Assembly: GCF_013184985.2 (NCBI RefSeq)
Contig: NZ_CP063418.1
Span: 2,634,356 to 2,698,355, forward strand
Source of the DNA: Actinomyces faecalis
Lineage (GTDB): Bacteria > Actinomycetota > Actinomycetes > Actinomycetales > Actinomycetaceae
Reading direction: 5' to 3'
DNA: 64,000 nucleotides
The translations under genes were made by a program, and so were the position numbers. Positions 9,862 through 18,246 of this stretch are shown here, piece after piece (position 1 is the stretch's first letter; each line of letters starts with the position of its first letter). A model generated the notes under the pieces. It ran no database searches. It was not told the DNA's origin and saw nothing but the letters and a program-made list of their open reading frames with translations.

Positions 9862-11712
9862 TCAGGATCGACACATCCAGACCGTCGTCGCCGCAGGCAG
9901 TACGCGGCCGTGCCCTGCACAGGCATCCCCAGGACGTGGGTTGCTGGACACAAGAACCTCACCCACCGGCAGCTCAGCGTCCTGGTCGAAGGCCGTCCAG
10001 CACTCGACCCCACCGCGCGCGAACGCCAGGACGTGCTCGTCGCGCCGCAACCAGGTTAGTGGCTCCCGGTTGGCCGCGCCCCACAGCTGGTGACGCAGCG
10101 CCAGCCCACGCCGGTACAGCACCAGGGTCGAGCCAGAGTCCCCCTCCTCGACGTCGACGGCGTGGCTCCCCCACCCTGCCGGCTGCGGCAGGTGCGCCTC
10201 AGCCCCGCCGTCGGGCCCGAAGCCGTAGCTCGCCCCCTCAGCCGTCCAGGGCAGCGGCACCCGGCAGCCGTCGCGTCCCTTCTCCACCTCGCGGTTGCGC
10301 GAGGCGATGGGGTCCTGCAGCCGCTCCTGCGGGATGTCAGGCACCTCGGGCAGACCGAGCTCATCCCCCTGGTAGATATACATGCACCCCGGTAGCGCCA
10401 TCATCAGCAGGGCACCGGCCCGCGCCCGCCGCTCTCCCAGCCCGGCGTCCTGAGCCGGGGACTCGCCGTCGGCCAGCACCCACAGGCGCGACAGACGCAT
10501 CTGCCGGCCAGCCGGCGCACCGTCCGCGCCCGCTCCCGCGTCATGGGCCTGGTCGCGGTCAGCACGCACCTGCTCGACCACCTTCTCCTCAGGGTCGAAT
10601 CCATAGCGCGTGGCCACCCGGAAGGTGTCGTGGCACCCCAGGACCCAGGTGGTCGAGCCACAGGCAGCCTCGTCAGCCAGACCGGCGTCGATCGCCCAGG
10701 CGTAGGAGGAGGCCGTGAAGTCAGCGTCCTGGAGCTGGAAGTTGAAGGCCTGCCCGATGGAGGCGACGTAGCGCGCACGGCGGGCCGGGTGGACACCAGC
10801 CTCGGCGACGGCGAAGCGCGGCGGGTCGTAGGAGTCCAGCACGGTACGCCACTGGGCGTAGACCTCGTGGACCTCGTCGCGGTCAAAGAGCGCGTGGGAG
10901 CCGTCATCCGGCAGCGGCCAGTAGGGCATCTGCGCGAAGGGGCGCTCGAGCTGCTCCATGTCCTTGGTCATGCCGTGAGCCACGTCCACGCGGAAGCCGT
11001 CGACTCCGCGGTCGCACCAGAAGCGCAGCGTGTGCTCAAAGTCCTTGCGTACCGCAGGGTTGGCCCAGTTCAGGTCGGGCTGCTCGGGCGCGAAGATATG
11101 CAGGTACCACTGGTAGGGGCGCCCCGTCCCCGGTCCAGTCAGGGGCGTACCGTCCTCAGCCTGGTCCTCGACCCGCTCCCAGATGGGGCCGCCGAAGAGG
11201 GAGCGCCAGTCGTTGGGAGGCTCCACGCCACCCTCGCCTCGGCCCTCGTAGAAGTGGTAGAGCCCGCGCTCGGGGGCGTCTGGCCCACCCGCCAGCGCCG
11301 CGCGGAACCAGGCGTGACGGTTGGAGGTGTGGTTAGGCACGAGGTCCACGATCACCCGGAGCCCGACCTCGTGGAGCGCGGCGACCATGGTGTCGAAGTC
11401 CTCCAGCGTCCCGATCTCCGGGGCGACGTCGCGGTAGTCGTCGACGTCGTAGCCGCCGTCAGCCAGGGCGGAGGGGTAGAAGGGCGAGAGCCACACGGCG
11501 TCCACGCCGAGGCGGGCCAGGTAGGGCACGCGGCTGGTGATGCCGGCGAGGTCGCCGATGCCGTTGCCGTCCGCGTCCGCGAAGGAACGCGGGTAGATCT
11601 GGTAGACGACGGCGTCCTTCCACCACTGGCGGGAGGCGGCCTCAGAGGTCTGGGAGGTCTGGGAGTCAGGAGCGGCGCCAGCGGGTGCGGTCGCGTAGGT
11701 CGAGCTAGTCAC
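9862..11712 (-). CDS. GH13 alpha-glucosidase (oligo-1,6-glucosidase/maltase type)
   Basis: A cytoplasmic protein of about 616 residues that should hydrolyse terminal alpha-glucosidic bonds of maltose- or sucrose-like sugars. GH13 conserved regions are in order: [43 protein letters not shown] (nucleophile Asp), FAVAEAG (acid/base Glu) and [14 protein letters not shown] (third Asp), then a C-terminal beta domain. The last motif normally reads NHD; here Cys replaces Asn. The start is uncertain: ATG 11721 and GTG 11712 are both inside a perfect inverted repeat; GTG 11712 has GGCAGGA at a better distance and was chosen. It lies downstream of sdaA and an amylosucrase-type gene on the same strand. 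Confidence 0.88.
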   Translation of the reverse strand: MTSSTYATAPAGAAPDSQTSQTSEAASRQWWKDAVVYQIYPRSFADADGNGIGDLAGITSRVPYLARLGVDAVWLSPFYPSALADGGYDVDDYRDVAPEIGTLEDFDTMVAALHEVGLRVIVDLVPNHTSNRHAWFRAALAGGPDAPERGLYHFYEGRGEGGVEPPNDWRSLFGGPIWERVEDQAEDGTPLTGPGTGRPYQWYLHIFAPEQPDLNWANPAVRKDFEHTLRFWCDRGVDGFRVDVAHGMTKDMEQLERPFAQMPYWPLPDDGSHALFDRDEVHEVYAQWRTVLDSYDPPRFAVAEAGVHPARRARYVASIGQAFNFQLQDADFTASSYAWAIDAGLADEAACGSTTWVLGCHDTFRVATRYGFDPEEKVVEQVRADRDQAHDAGAGADGAPAGRQMRLSRLWVLADGESPAQDAGLGERRARAGALLMMALPGCMYIYQGDELGLPEVPDIPQERLQDPIASRNREVEKGRDGCRVPLPWTAEGASYGFGPDGGAEAHLPQPAGWGSHAVDVEEGDSGSTLVLYRRGLALRHQLWGAANREPLTWLRRDEHVLAFARGGVECWTAFDQDAELPVGEVLVSSNPRPGDACAGHGRVLPAATTVWMCRS

Positions 11713-11714
11713 GG

Positions 11715-11764
11715 GCGGCATCCTGCCAGGTTTTGGTGTAGCGCAAAACCTGGCAGGATGCCGC
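11715..11764. terminator. 21-bp perfect inverted repeat covering the GH13 translation start region
   Basis: Arms 11715-11735 and 11744-11764 are perfectly complementary, with loop GTGTAGCG. It is 16 bases past the sdaA stop, so it looks like the sdaA terminator, yet it also covers the ribosome-binding site and ATG 11721 of the next gene. Read-through transcripts would have the GH13 start locked in a hairpin. Confidence 0.75.
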
Positions 11765-11780
11765 CGCTCTTGCCCCGTAC

Positions 11781-13397
11781 TCAGCACTCGACGACGTTGA
11801 CGGCCAGTCCCCCGCGCGAGGTCTCCTTGTACTTGGCGAGCATGTCCTCACCCGTCTGACGCATGGTCTCGATGACGGTGTCCAGGCTGACCTGGTGGCG
11901 TCCCTCGCCCCACAGCGCCATCCGCGCCGCGTTGATCGCCTTGACCGCGGCCACCGCGTTGCGCTCGATGCAGGGGATCTGCACCAGACCCCCCACCGGG
12001 TCGCAGGTCAGGCCGAGGTTGTGCTCCATAGCGATCTCTGCGGCGTTCTCCACCTGCGCCGGCGTGCCCCCCAGAGCCTCAGCGAGCCCTGCCGCAGCCA
12101 TGGACGACGCCGAGCCGACCTCACCCTGGCAGCCCACCTCCGCCCCGGCGATAGAGGCGTTGGTCTTGATGAGTGCACCCACGGCGGTGGCGGCGAGCAG
12201 GAACCGGCGAGCGCCTTCGTCGTCCGCTCCGGGGATGAACTGCTCGTAGTAGCGCAGGACCGCCGGCACGATCCCGGCCGCACCGTTGGTCGGAGCGGTC
12301 ACCACACGCCGGCCCGCGGCGTTCTCCTCGTTGACCGCGAGCGCGAACAGGTCCACCCAGTCCATGCCGCGCAGGGGGTCAGCCGTCGTGAAGGCAGCCG
12401 CCGGCCCGCTGGCCTGGGCCAGCAGGCGCTCGTGCAGACTCTTGGCCCGACGGCGCACCCCCAGCCCGCCCGGCAGGGTCCCGTCCGCTGTCATACCGGC
12501 CTCGATGCACGCCGTCATGGTCTGGCGCAGGCGGTCGAGGTAGCCCACGACCTCATCCTCCTCACGTACCGAGACCTCGTTGGCCATGACGACCTCGGAC
12601 ACGCGCAGTCCCTCGCGGGCGCAGATCTCCAGCAGCTCGGCCGAGGAGGAGAAGGGGTAGGGCGCGGGGGTGGCGTGAGCCTGTGCGACGACCGCGGTGG
12701 CCAGGGCACGGATCGAGGGCGAGCCGGGCCTGCCGACGTCCTCCATGACGAAGCCGCCGCCCACGGAGTAGTAGGTGCGCCGCAGGACCTCGCCGCCAAC
12801 GGCGCAGTAGGCGGTCAGTGTCAGCCCGTTGACGTGATAGGGCAGGACGCGTCCGGGCAGGAAGTGGATGTCGCTGGAGGGGGTGAAGGGGACCGCGCCC
12901 ACGCCACTAACCTCCAGGCGCCCGGCCTCCTCGACCTCCTCCATGAGGTTCTCGCACACCTGGCTGGGCACGGTCTCCGGCTCGTAGCCGGCCAGCCCCA
13001 TGACGACGGCACGATCGGTGGCGTGCCCGCGGCCGGTGGCACCCAGCGACCCGTAGAGCTCGACGGTGAGGCGGCTGACCGGCTCGGTGCACTGGCCGTC
13101 GCCGTGGTCGGGAGCGGGTGAGGAACCGCGCCCGGCCTCACCACCAGGCTCCAGCAGGTCCCTCACGGCCGCGTCCGCGGCGACGACGGCAGCCAGCTCG
13201 GTGGCAAAGGCCCGCCCGGCGCGCATCGGTCCCACGGTGTGCGAGGAGGAGGGCCCGATGCCGATGCGCATGAGGTCGAAGACGCTCAGCGGGCGCGAGG
13301 CCTCCTCGGCGGTGATCTCTCCGGCCAGCAGGGCAGCCGGTGTCGCGGCGTCCAGGGCGGTGGGGTGCAGGGTCGTGTCGACGGCGTCGGCGGTCAT
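11781..13397 (-). CDS. sdaA: L-serine ammonia-lyase (serine deaminase)
   Basis: A 538-residue single-chain iron-sulfur L-serine dehydratase that converts L-serine to pyruvate and ammonia. The N-terminal beta domain begins [24 protein letters not shown]. The C-terminal alpha domain carries the cluster region: [45 protein letters not shown], and [14 protein letters not shown]. It is somewhat longer than the about 455-residue enterobacterial enzyme, with an extra acidic, Gly-rich insert near residues 75-105. ATG 13397 starts 54 bases after the amylosucrase-type gene ends, suggesting a shared transcript. serA and serC, which make serine, are elsewhere in this window. Confidence 0.95.
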   Translation of the reverse strand: MTADAVDTTLHPTALDAATPAALLAGEITAEEASRPLSVFDLMRIGIGPSSSHTVGPMRAGRAFATELAAVVAADAAVRDLLEPGGEAGRGSSPAPDHGDGQCTEPVSRLTVELYGSLGATGRGHATDRAVVMGLAGYEPETVPSQVCENLMEEVEEAGRLEVSGVGAVPFTPSSDIHFLPGRVLPYHVNGLTLTAYCAVGGEVLRRTYYSVGGGFVMEDVGRPGSPSIRALATAVVAQAHATPAPYPFSSSAELLEICAREGLRVSEVVMANEVSVREEDEVVGYLDRLRQTMTACIEAGMTADGTLPGGLGVRRRAKSLHERLLAQASGPAAAFTTADPLRGMDWVDLFALAVNEENAAGRRVVTAPTNGAAGIVPAVLRYYEQFIPGADDEGARRFLLAATAVGALIKTNASIAGAEVGCQGEVGSASSMAAAGLAEALGGTPAQVENAAEIAMEHNLGLTCDPVGGLVQIPCIERNAVAAVKAINAARMALWGEGRHQVSLDTVIETMRQTGEDMLAKYKETSRGGLAVNVVEC

Positions 13398-13451
13398 GAG
13401 CCCATCATGCCCGCCTCGGCCTGCGCGCCGCACTCCCCGCGCTGGCAGCAC

Positions 13452-15488
13452 TCAGTCCGTCGAGCGCACGAGCCACCAGGCGGCGAAGGGAGGTACCGGC
13501 ACCATGCCGTCGCCGCTGCCCTCCAAGGTCGCAGAACCTGCCGGGACCGTGTCGGTCAGGGCGTCGACGGCGCCGAGGACGCCGTACTCGGCCAGGCGCC
13601 AGGCCGGGACCGCTCGCCAGTCGCCGGTGACGTTGTAGACGCCGACGAAGCTGCCGCGCGGGTGCTCACGCACCGTGACCAGCACGCCGTCGTCATCCAC
13701 CGGGGCGACGACGGTACGTACCTGCGCCCCCAGCTGCGGCAGGCTGGCACGCACCTTGCCCAGGTGCGCCAGGTCGCTGAAGACCCGGCCGGGGACCGTC
13801 GTCGGGTCGTGGCGCTGGGCCACAGCCTCATCACTGAGGACCGGGCGCCCGGCCCAGCGCGAGTCCGCCTCGTGGCCTGACTCGGTGTCCCAGTTGGGGT
13901 CGTTGAGCTGGCCCAGCTCGTCGCCGCTCCACAGTACCGGGACGCCTCCCCATCCGTAGATGATGGCGTTGGCCAGGCGCAGGGCGTCCAGCCTCTGGGC
14001 GAGCCAGTCTCGCAGCTCCTCCTCGCGCCAGGCCGGCGTCTCCTCCCCGATCCCGGCGACCGCCTCGGCAGCCGCCTCGATGCCGATGAGGGAGGCGGCG
14101 GTCCCGGAGATCCGGCGGTCCTGGGTGACCGGGTTGTACTGGAAGACCAGGCCGCGTGCGTCAGACATGGGGTAGACGCCGCGGTACCAGTCGGCCAGGA
14201 ACTGGCGGTGCCAGTAGCCGTTGAGCCCCACGGCCTCGGCGTCGGCGTCGTCGATCGCCCAGCCGATGTCATCGTGGCAGCGGATGTAGGTGATCCAGGT
14301 AGCGCTGGGCGGCTCGACCGGCAGGGCGGACAGAGCCCGGGCGGCCAGGCGGACGTTCTTCGAGGCCAGCATCGACCACACCTGCACCATGAGGGAGTTG
14401 TGGTAGGCCAGGTCGGAGACCTTGCCGGTGTACTTGCCCTGCCCCAGGTACTGGAGCAGCTCGGTCGGTGCCACGATGGCCTCTGCCTTGAGGTCCACTG
14501 CGGGGCACGCGATCCGGGTCAGGGCCTTGAGTACCTCAGTGATCGCGTGGACCTCAGGCTGGCCCTGGCAGTCCGTGCCCTTGCGCTTGATGGTGAAGGC
14601 GATGGCGTCCAGGCGCAGGACCTCCACCCCACGGTTGGCCAGGTCCAGGACGATCTGGGCGTACTCCTCCATGACGTCGGGGTTGCGCCAGTTGACGTCC
14701 CACTGGAAGGAGTTGAAGGTGGTCCACACCCAGCCCTTGGCCTCCTCGTCCCAGGTGAAGTTTCCGGGGGCGAAGTCCGGGAAGATCTCCGGGAGGGTCT
14801 GCTCGTAGGCGTCCGGCTCGGTGCGGTCGGGGAAGATGTAGAAGTAGTCGCGGTAGCGCTCCTCGCCGGCGCGGGCTCGCTGAGCCCACTCGTGCTCGCG
14901 GGCCACGTGGTTGAGGACGAGGTCGACGACGAGGCTGATCCCCTCATGGCGCAGCGCCCCGGTCAGGTGCTCCAGGTCCTCCATGTCACCTAGGTCCGGG
15001 CGCACGCTGCGGTAGTCGGCGACGGCGTAGCCGCCGTCAGAGTCGCCCGGGCGTGGGGTCAGCAGCGGCATGAGGTGGAGGTAGCTGACGCCCAGCTCGC
15101 GCAGGTAGGCGATACGGTCCTCGACCCCGCGTAGGTTCCCGGCGAATCGCTCGGTGTAGGCGGCGTAGCCGATCCGTGAGGGGTCCTGCGCCCACAGCGG
15201 GTCGAGCGTGCGCTCCAGGTCCAGGCGTCGCAGCTCCCCGGAGCGCTCAACGTAGGCCCGGGCCGCCTTCGCAGCCAGATGAGCGGCTGTCACCTCGGCC
15301 CTCTCCCCGTAGAGGGTCTCCAGGCCGTCCATGAGATCGGGGCACCAGTGCCCTAGTCGCGTCAGGAAGACCTCACGCCTGGTCGCTCCCATACCCTCCA
15401 GGACCGGAGCAACGGCGTCCCGCACGGCTGGCGGCAGACCGTCAGCAGTCTGGGTGCCCGTGGCTGGTGAAGACGTGTTCGCGCTCAT
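13452..15488 (-). CDS. Amylosucrase-type GH13 enzyme
   Basis: A 678-residue cytoplasmic protein. It has an N-terminal helical region (about 1-90), then the GH13 barrel: GYAAYTERFAGNLRGV, YLHLMPLL, DLVLNHVAREHEWA, EVLRLDAIAFTIKRKGT (nucleophile Asp), LKAEAIVAP (acid/base Glu) and ITYIRCHDDIGWAID (transition-state Asp), plus VPVLWSGDELGQLND. These fit amylosucrase (GH13_4), which transfers glucose from sucrose to glycogen-like alpha-1,4-glucan and releases fructose; sucrose hydrolase is the alternative. ATG 15488 is preceded by AGGGG at unusually short distance. In Actinomyces this would link dietary sucrose to glycogen storage. It leads a minus-strand run with sdaA and the GH13 glucosidase. 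Confidence 0.85.
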   Translation of the reverse strand: MSANTSSPATGTQTADGLPPAVRDAVAPVLEGMGATRREVFLTRLGHWCPDLMDGLETLYGERAEVTAAHLAAKAARAYVERSGELRRLDLERTLDPLWAQDPSRIGYAAYTERFAGNLRGVEDRIAYLRELGVSYLHLMPLLTPRPGDSDGGYAVADYRSVRPDLGDMEDLEHLTGALRHEGISLVVDLVLNHVAREHEWAQRARAGEERYRDYFYIFPDRTEPDAYEQTLPEIFPDFAPGNFTWDEEAKGWVWTTFNSFQWDVNWRNPDVMEEYAQIVLDLANRGVEVLRLDAIAFTIKRKGTDCQGQPEVHAITEVLKALTRIACPAVDLKAEAIVAPTELLQYLGQGKYTGKVSDLAYHNSLMVQVWSMLASKNVRLAARALSALPVEPPSATWITYIRCHDDIGWAIDDADAEAVGLNGYWHRQFLADWYRGVYPMSDARGLVFQYNPVTQDRRISGTAASLIGIEAAAEAVAGIGEETPAWREEELRDWLAQRLDALRLANAIIYGWGGVPVLWSGDELGQLNDPNWDTESGHEADSRWAGRPVLSDEAVAQRHDPTTVPGRVFSDLAHLGKVRASLPQLGAQVRTVVAPVDDDGVLVTVREHPRGSFVGVYNVTGDWRAVPAWRLAEYGVLGAVDALTDTVPAGSATLEGSGDGMVPVPPFAAWWLVRSTD

Positions 15489-15614
15489 ACCCCTATAGTC
15501 GCTGATTTTGCTCGCAGATGGGCCCAGGCGGGGAAGGATGCTCACGCAGCGGACCGCCAGGCACCGGCGTCTCTCCTCCCCGGCGTCGCCCACCCCGACC
15601 TCCGCACCAGGTCT

Positions 15615-15792
15615 TGGCGGCGTGCTTTGCACCATGGGGGCGTACTTACACCCCACGAAGGCGTACTTCCATCTTGGCGGCGTGCCCACACACGTTCTGA
15701 CGAACGCCCTCACATCCCAGGCACGCCACAGCATCAGGGAAGCACGCCGCCACTAGAAGAACACGCTGCCAGACTGCGGAAGCACGCCGCCA
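15615..15792. repeat. Nested inverted-repeat intergenic element, copy 1
   Basis: TGGCGGCGTGC occurs at 15615-15625 and 15675-15685 (exactly 60 bases apart, both inside a CTTGGCGGCGTGC 13-mer) and its complement occurs at 15742-15752 and 15782-15792 (40 bases apart). The segment between also repeats GGCGTACTT. It lies in the 359-base gap between the amylosucrase-type gene and the HxlR gene and has no reading frame of its own. A related element sits at 41413-41551. Confidence 0.65.
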
Positions 15793-15847
15793 GGGGCAGT
15801 GGTGGCGGCTCAGCTCGGGCTGCGCCCTGCCGCGCGCCTCCATCTCG

Positions 15848-16228
15848 TCACACCACCGCGGCGTCGTGCCTCTCACGGCGCGCCAGCACCTGACCGGCAT
15901 GATCCTGCACCCAGTCACGCAGGGTCGCCAGCGGCCCGGTCAGACTACGACCGAGCTCAGTCAGCTCATAGTCGACGCGAGGTGGGACCCCGGGAGTCTG
16001 GGTACGCGCCACGAGCCCGTCGCGCTCCATCGAGCGCAGAGTCTCGGTGAGGACCTTGGGGCTCACTCCCCCGACCTCACGCCGCAACTCGCTGAATCGC
16101 CTGGGCCCCTCAGACAGCACGACGACGACCAATGGCGTCCAGCGGTCGACGACGTGGCGCAGCACCGTGCGCGAGGGACACTGGGGCGAGAGGACGTCGA
16201 AGTCCACGAGAGGCGCCTGCTGTGTCAC
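15848..16228 (-). CDS. HxlR family transcriptional regulator
   Basis: A 126-residue winged-helix protein of the HxlR/YodB group. It shows CPSRTVLRHVVDRWTPLVVVVLSEGPRRFSELRREVGGVSPKVLTETLRSMERDGLV, followed by the wing PRVDYELTELGRSL, which together are the family core. A Cys sits near the N-terminus (PQCPSR), the position used for redox or electrophile sensing in YodB-like members. GTG 16228 was chosen because AAGGG lies nine bases upstream; the GTG at 16237 directly abuts that site. It is divergent from the NAD(P)-binding protein gene and very probably represses it through the palindrome between them. Confidence 0.88.
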   Translation of the reverse strand: MTQQAPLVDFDVLSPQCPSRTVLRHVVDRWTPLVVVVLSEGPRRFSELRREVGGVSPKVLTETLRSMERDGLVARTQTPGVPPRVDYELTELGRSLTGPLATLRDWVQDHAGQVLARRERHDAAVV

Positions 16229-16251
16229 GATCCACACCCTTAGTTACGTTG

Positions 16252-16266
16252 AGGTACCTAGTACCT
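16252..16266. promoter_or_regulatory. HxlR-type operator AGGTAC-CTA-GTACCT
   Basis: A perfect 6-bp inverted repeat with 3-base spacer located between the divergent HxlR gene (start 16228) and the oxidoreductase gene (start 16357). GTAC-containing palindromes are typical binding sites of HxlR family repressors. Confidence 0.65.
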
Positions 16267-16356
16267 AAAACATGACCATGAGGTCATCGCAACCGCCTTG
16301 CCCACATCCGAGGCACCACCAACCACCGGGGCCGCACCCCAAGACAAGGAGCCATC

Positions 16357-16971
16357 ATGAAGATCACCGTCATCGGAGGAACCGGTGCCACCGGATCGGC
16401 CGCCGTCGCCGAGGCCGCCAAGCGCGGGCACGAGGTCACCTCCGTCTCCCGCTCCGGCAGGAAGCCCGAGGGCGCCACCCGCGCCCTGGCCGTCGACTTC
16501 ACTGACACCGCCTCGGTCGTCGACCTGGTGGACAAGGCTGACGCCACGATCATCGCCGTCTCACCCAACCGCACCGGCGGCTCGCCCCAGCCGGTGATCG
16601 ACGCCTTCAAGGCCCTCATCGACGCCCGTCCCACCAGCCGTCTCGTGGTGGTCGGCGGCGCCGGATCGCTCCTGGACGCGTCCGGCAAACGCCTCGTGGA
16701 CGACCCCTCCTTCCCTGAGGCCTACCGCAGCGAGGCTCTGGCCTTCTCCGAGGTCCTGGAGCTCTTCCGCGCGGCCGGCAGCTCGATTGCCTGGACCCTG
16801 CTCTCCCCAGCCCCGGCCTACCCGGTCCCCGCGTCCTCGGGCTCCTACGTCACGACCACTGACACCCCTGCCGGCGAGACCCTCTCTGCCGCGGACATGG
16901 CCATCGCGCTCGTCGACGAGGCCGAGCAGGACGCACACCGCGGCGCCCGCTTCGCCATCGCCAGCGCCTGA
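16357..16971 (+). CDS. NAD(P)-binding NmrA/SDR-like protein
   Basis: A 204-residue cytoplasmic protein with a Rossmann glycine motif at its start (MKITVIGGTGATGSAAVAEAAKRGHEVTSVSRSG), then ADATIIAVSPN, LVVVGGAGSLLDASGKRLVDDPSFP and WTLLSPAPAYP. This matches the small atypical SDR group (YwnB/YtfG-like quinone or flavin-linked reductases) often found divergent from HxlR repressors. The exact substrate is unknown; the pairing suggests a role in quinone or electrophile stress. Start ATG 16357 is preceded by AAGGAG. Confidence 0.85.
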   Translation: MKITVIGGTGATGSAAVAEAAKRGHEVTSVSRSGRKPEGATRALAVDFTDTASVVDLVDKADATIIAVSPNRTGGSPQPVIDAFKALIDARPTSRLVVVGGAGSLLDASGKRLVDDPSFPEAYRSEALAFSEVLELFRAAGSSIAWTLLSPAPAYPVPASSGSYVTTTDTPAGETLSAADMAIALVDEAEQDAHRGARFAIASA

Positions 16972-16993
16972 CGGCTGCGGAAGGTACCCGTGA

Positions 16994-17126
16994 CGTCGCT
17001 TCAGGCCCTGAACAGTCGATCCCCACGCTCACAGCACAGGGATCGACTGTTCAGGGCCTGAAGCGACGAGGTGGGGAGCGAGAGCGACGTCAGTGCGGAC
17101 AGGATCCGACTGTCCAGAGCCTGATA
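16994..17126. repeat. 30-bp perfect inverted repeat with a degenerate third copy
   Basis: Arms 16994-17023 and 17039-17068 are perfectly complementary over 30 bases with a 15-base loop. A decayed copy of the right arm (GGATCCGACTGTCCAGAGCC and onward) lies at about 17100-17126. The stem may end the upstream oxidoreductase transcript, but the third copy suggests a repeat family rather than a plain terminator. Confidence 0.7.
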
Positions 17127-17197
17127 CGACGCCGAAGCAGGCGAGACACGCGGGCAAGCACCACGTGCGGAGACCAGCCAGGGGGCAGGCTTCACCC

Positions 17198-18037
17198 ATG
17201 ACTAGCACGCACGCGACCACCCGCCCCGACAACCCACCCATCGCCCTAGCCATCGCGGGCTCCGAGGCCTCCGGAGGCGCCGGCGCCCAGACTGACCTCA
17301 AGACCTTCGCCCAGCTCGGTGTCTTTGGCTGCGTGTCCCTGACCTGCATCGTCTCCTTCGACCCCAAGAACGACTTCGCTCACCGCCTCCACGCCATAGA
17401 CCCGCAGGTCCTGGCCGACCAGATCGAGGCAGCCGTAGGTGTGCACGGCACCATCGACGCTGTCAAGATCGGCATGCTCGGCACGATTCCCACCATCGAG
17501 ACCGTCGCCCAGGCCCTCGAGCAGTACAACCTACCCAACGTCGTCGTCGATCCCGTCCTCATCTGCAAGGGCCAGGAGGCGGGCGCCGCCCTCGACATTG
17601 ACAACGCCCTGCGCGAGAAGGTCCTGCCCTACGCCACCATCACCACCCCCAACCTCTTCGAGACCCAGGTACTGGCTGGCGTCGAGGAGATCACCACGGT
17701 GGACGCCCTTAAGGACGCCGCCAAGCGGATCTACGACCACGGTGTGCCGAACGTGCTCGCCAAGGCCGGCACCCTGCTCGGCACCGGCACCGCCCTGGAC
17801 GTCTTCTACGACGGCGAGACCCTGGAGGTCCTTGAGGTCCCGGCCATCGGCCAGGAGCGGGTCTCCGGCGCCGGCTGCACGCTGGCCGCCGCCATCACGG
17901 CAGAGCTGGCCAAAGGCGCTAGCCCGTTGGACGCCTGCCGTACGGCCAAGGACGTCGTCGTCTCCTCCATCGAGAACCGGATGCACGGCAACGCCCCCTT
18001 CGACTGCGTCTACCAGGGGCGTTACGGACGCCAGTGA
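17198..18037 (+). CDS. Pyridoxal kinase / hydroxymethylpyrimidine kinase (PdxK/ThiD family)
   Basis: A 279-residue ribokinase-fold protein. It has [30 protein letters not shown] at the start, [31 protein letters not shown] and the ATP/anion-hole motif [21 protein letters not shown]. This is the ThiD/PdxK group typified by B. subtilis PdxK, which phosphorylates pyridoxine, pyridoxal, pyridoxamine or HMP. The second HMP-P kinase activity cannot be judged. ATG 17198 follows GGGGGCAGG. It is a single-gene unit ending in the hairpin at 18091-18120. Confidence 0.87.
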   Translation: MTSTHATTRPDNPPIALAIAGSEASGGAGAQTDLKTFAQLGVFGCVSLTCIVSFDPKNDFAHRLHAIDPQVLADQIEAAVGVHGTIDAVKIGMLGTIPTIETVAQALEQYNLPNVVVDPVLICKGQEAGAALDIDNALREKVLPYATITTPNLFETQVLAGVEEITTVDALKDAAKRIYDHGVPNVLAKAGTLLGTGTALDVFYDGETLEVLEVPAIGQERVSGAGCTLAAAITAELAKGASPLDACRTAKDVVVSSIENRMHGNAPFDCVYQGRYGRQ

Positions 18038-18090
18038 GGCGTCAGCAGCCGGACGTACCCGCGGCCTGGGGTCGCACCTCCTTCAGGAGG

Positions 18091-18120
18091 CCAGGTCTCC
18101 GTCCTTGGACGGAGACCTGG
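18091..18120. terminator. Terminator between convergent pdxK-like gene and dnaB
   Basis: A perfect 14-bp stem CCAGGTCTCCGTCC / GGACGGAGACCTGG with a minimal 2-base centre (effective loop larger). Lies between two convergent genes. Confidence 0.8.
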
Positions 18121-18246
18121 TTGGCTTAGGGGCAGGACACATCAACATGTGGCGCGATTCTACGGAGAACCGGGCTCCGCTAAGAGTCCCAGCCGGCACG
18201 CCCCGGAAGCGAAGTCACCCAGGCCCCGGTGCAGCTGCCTCGCGGA

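Noticed and set aside
15600..15800. CRISPR array in the 15.6 kb repeats
   Set aside because: The repeated word is only 11-13 bp, in both orientations with uneven spacing, and no cas gene is present.
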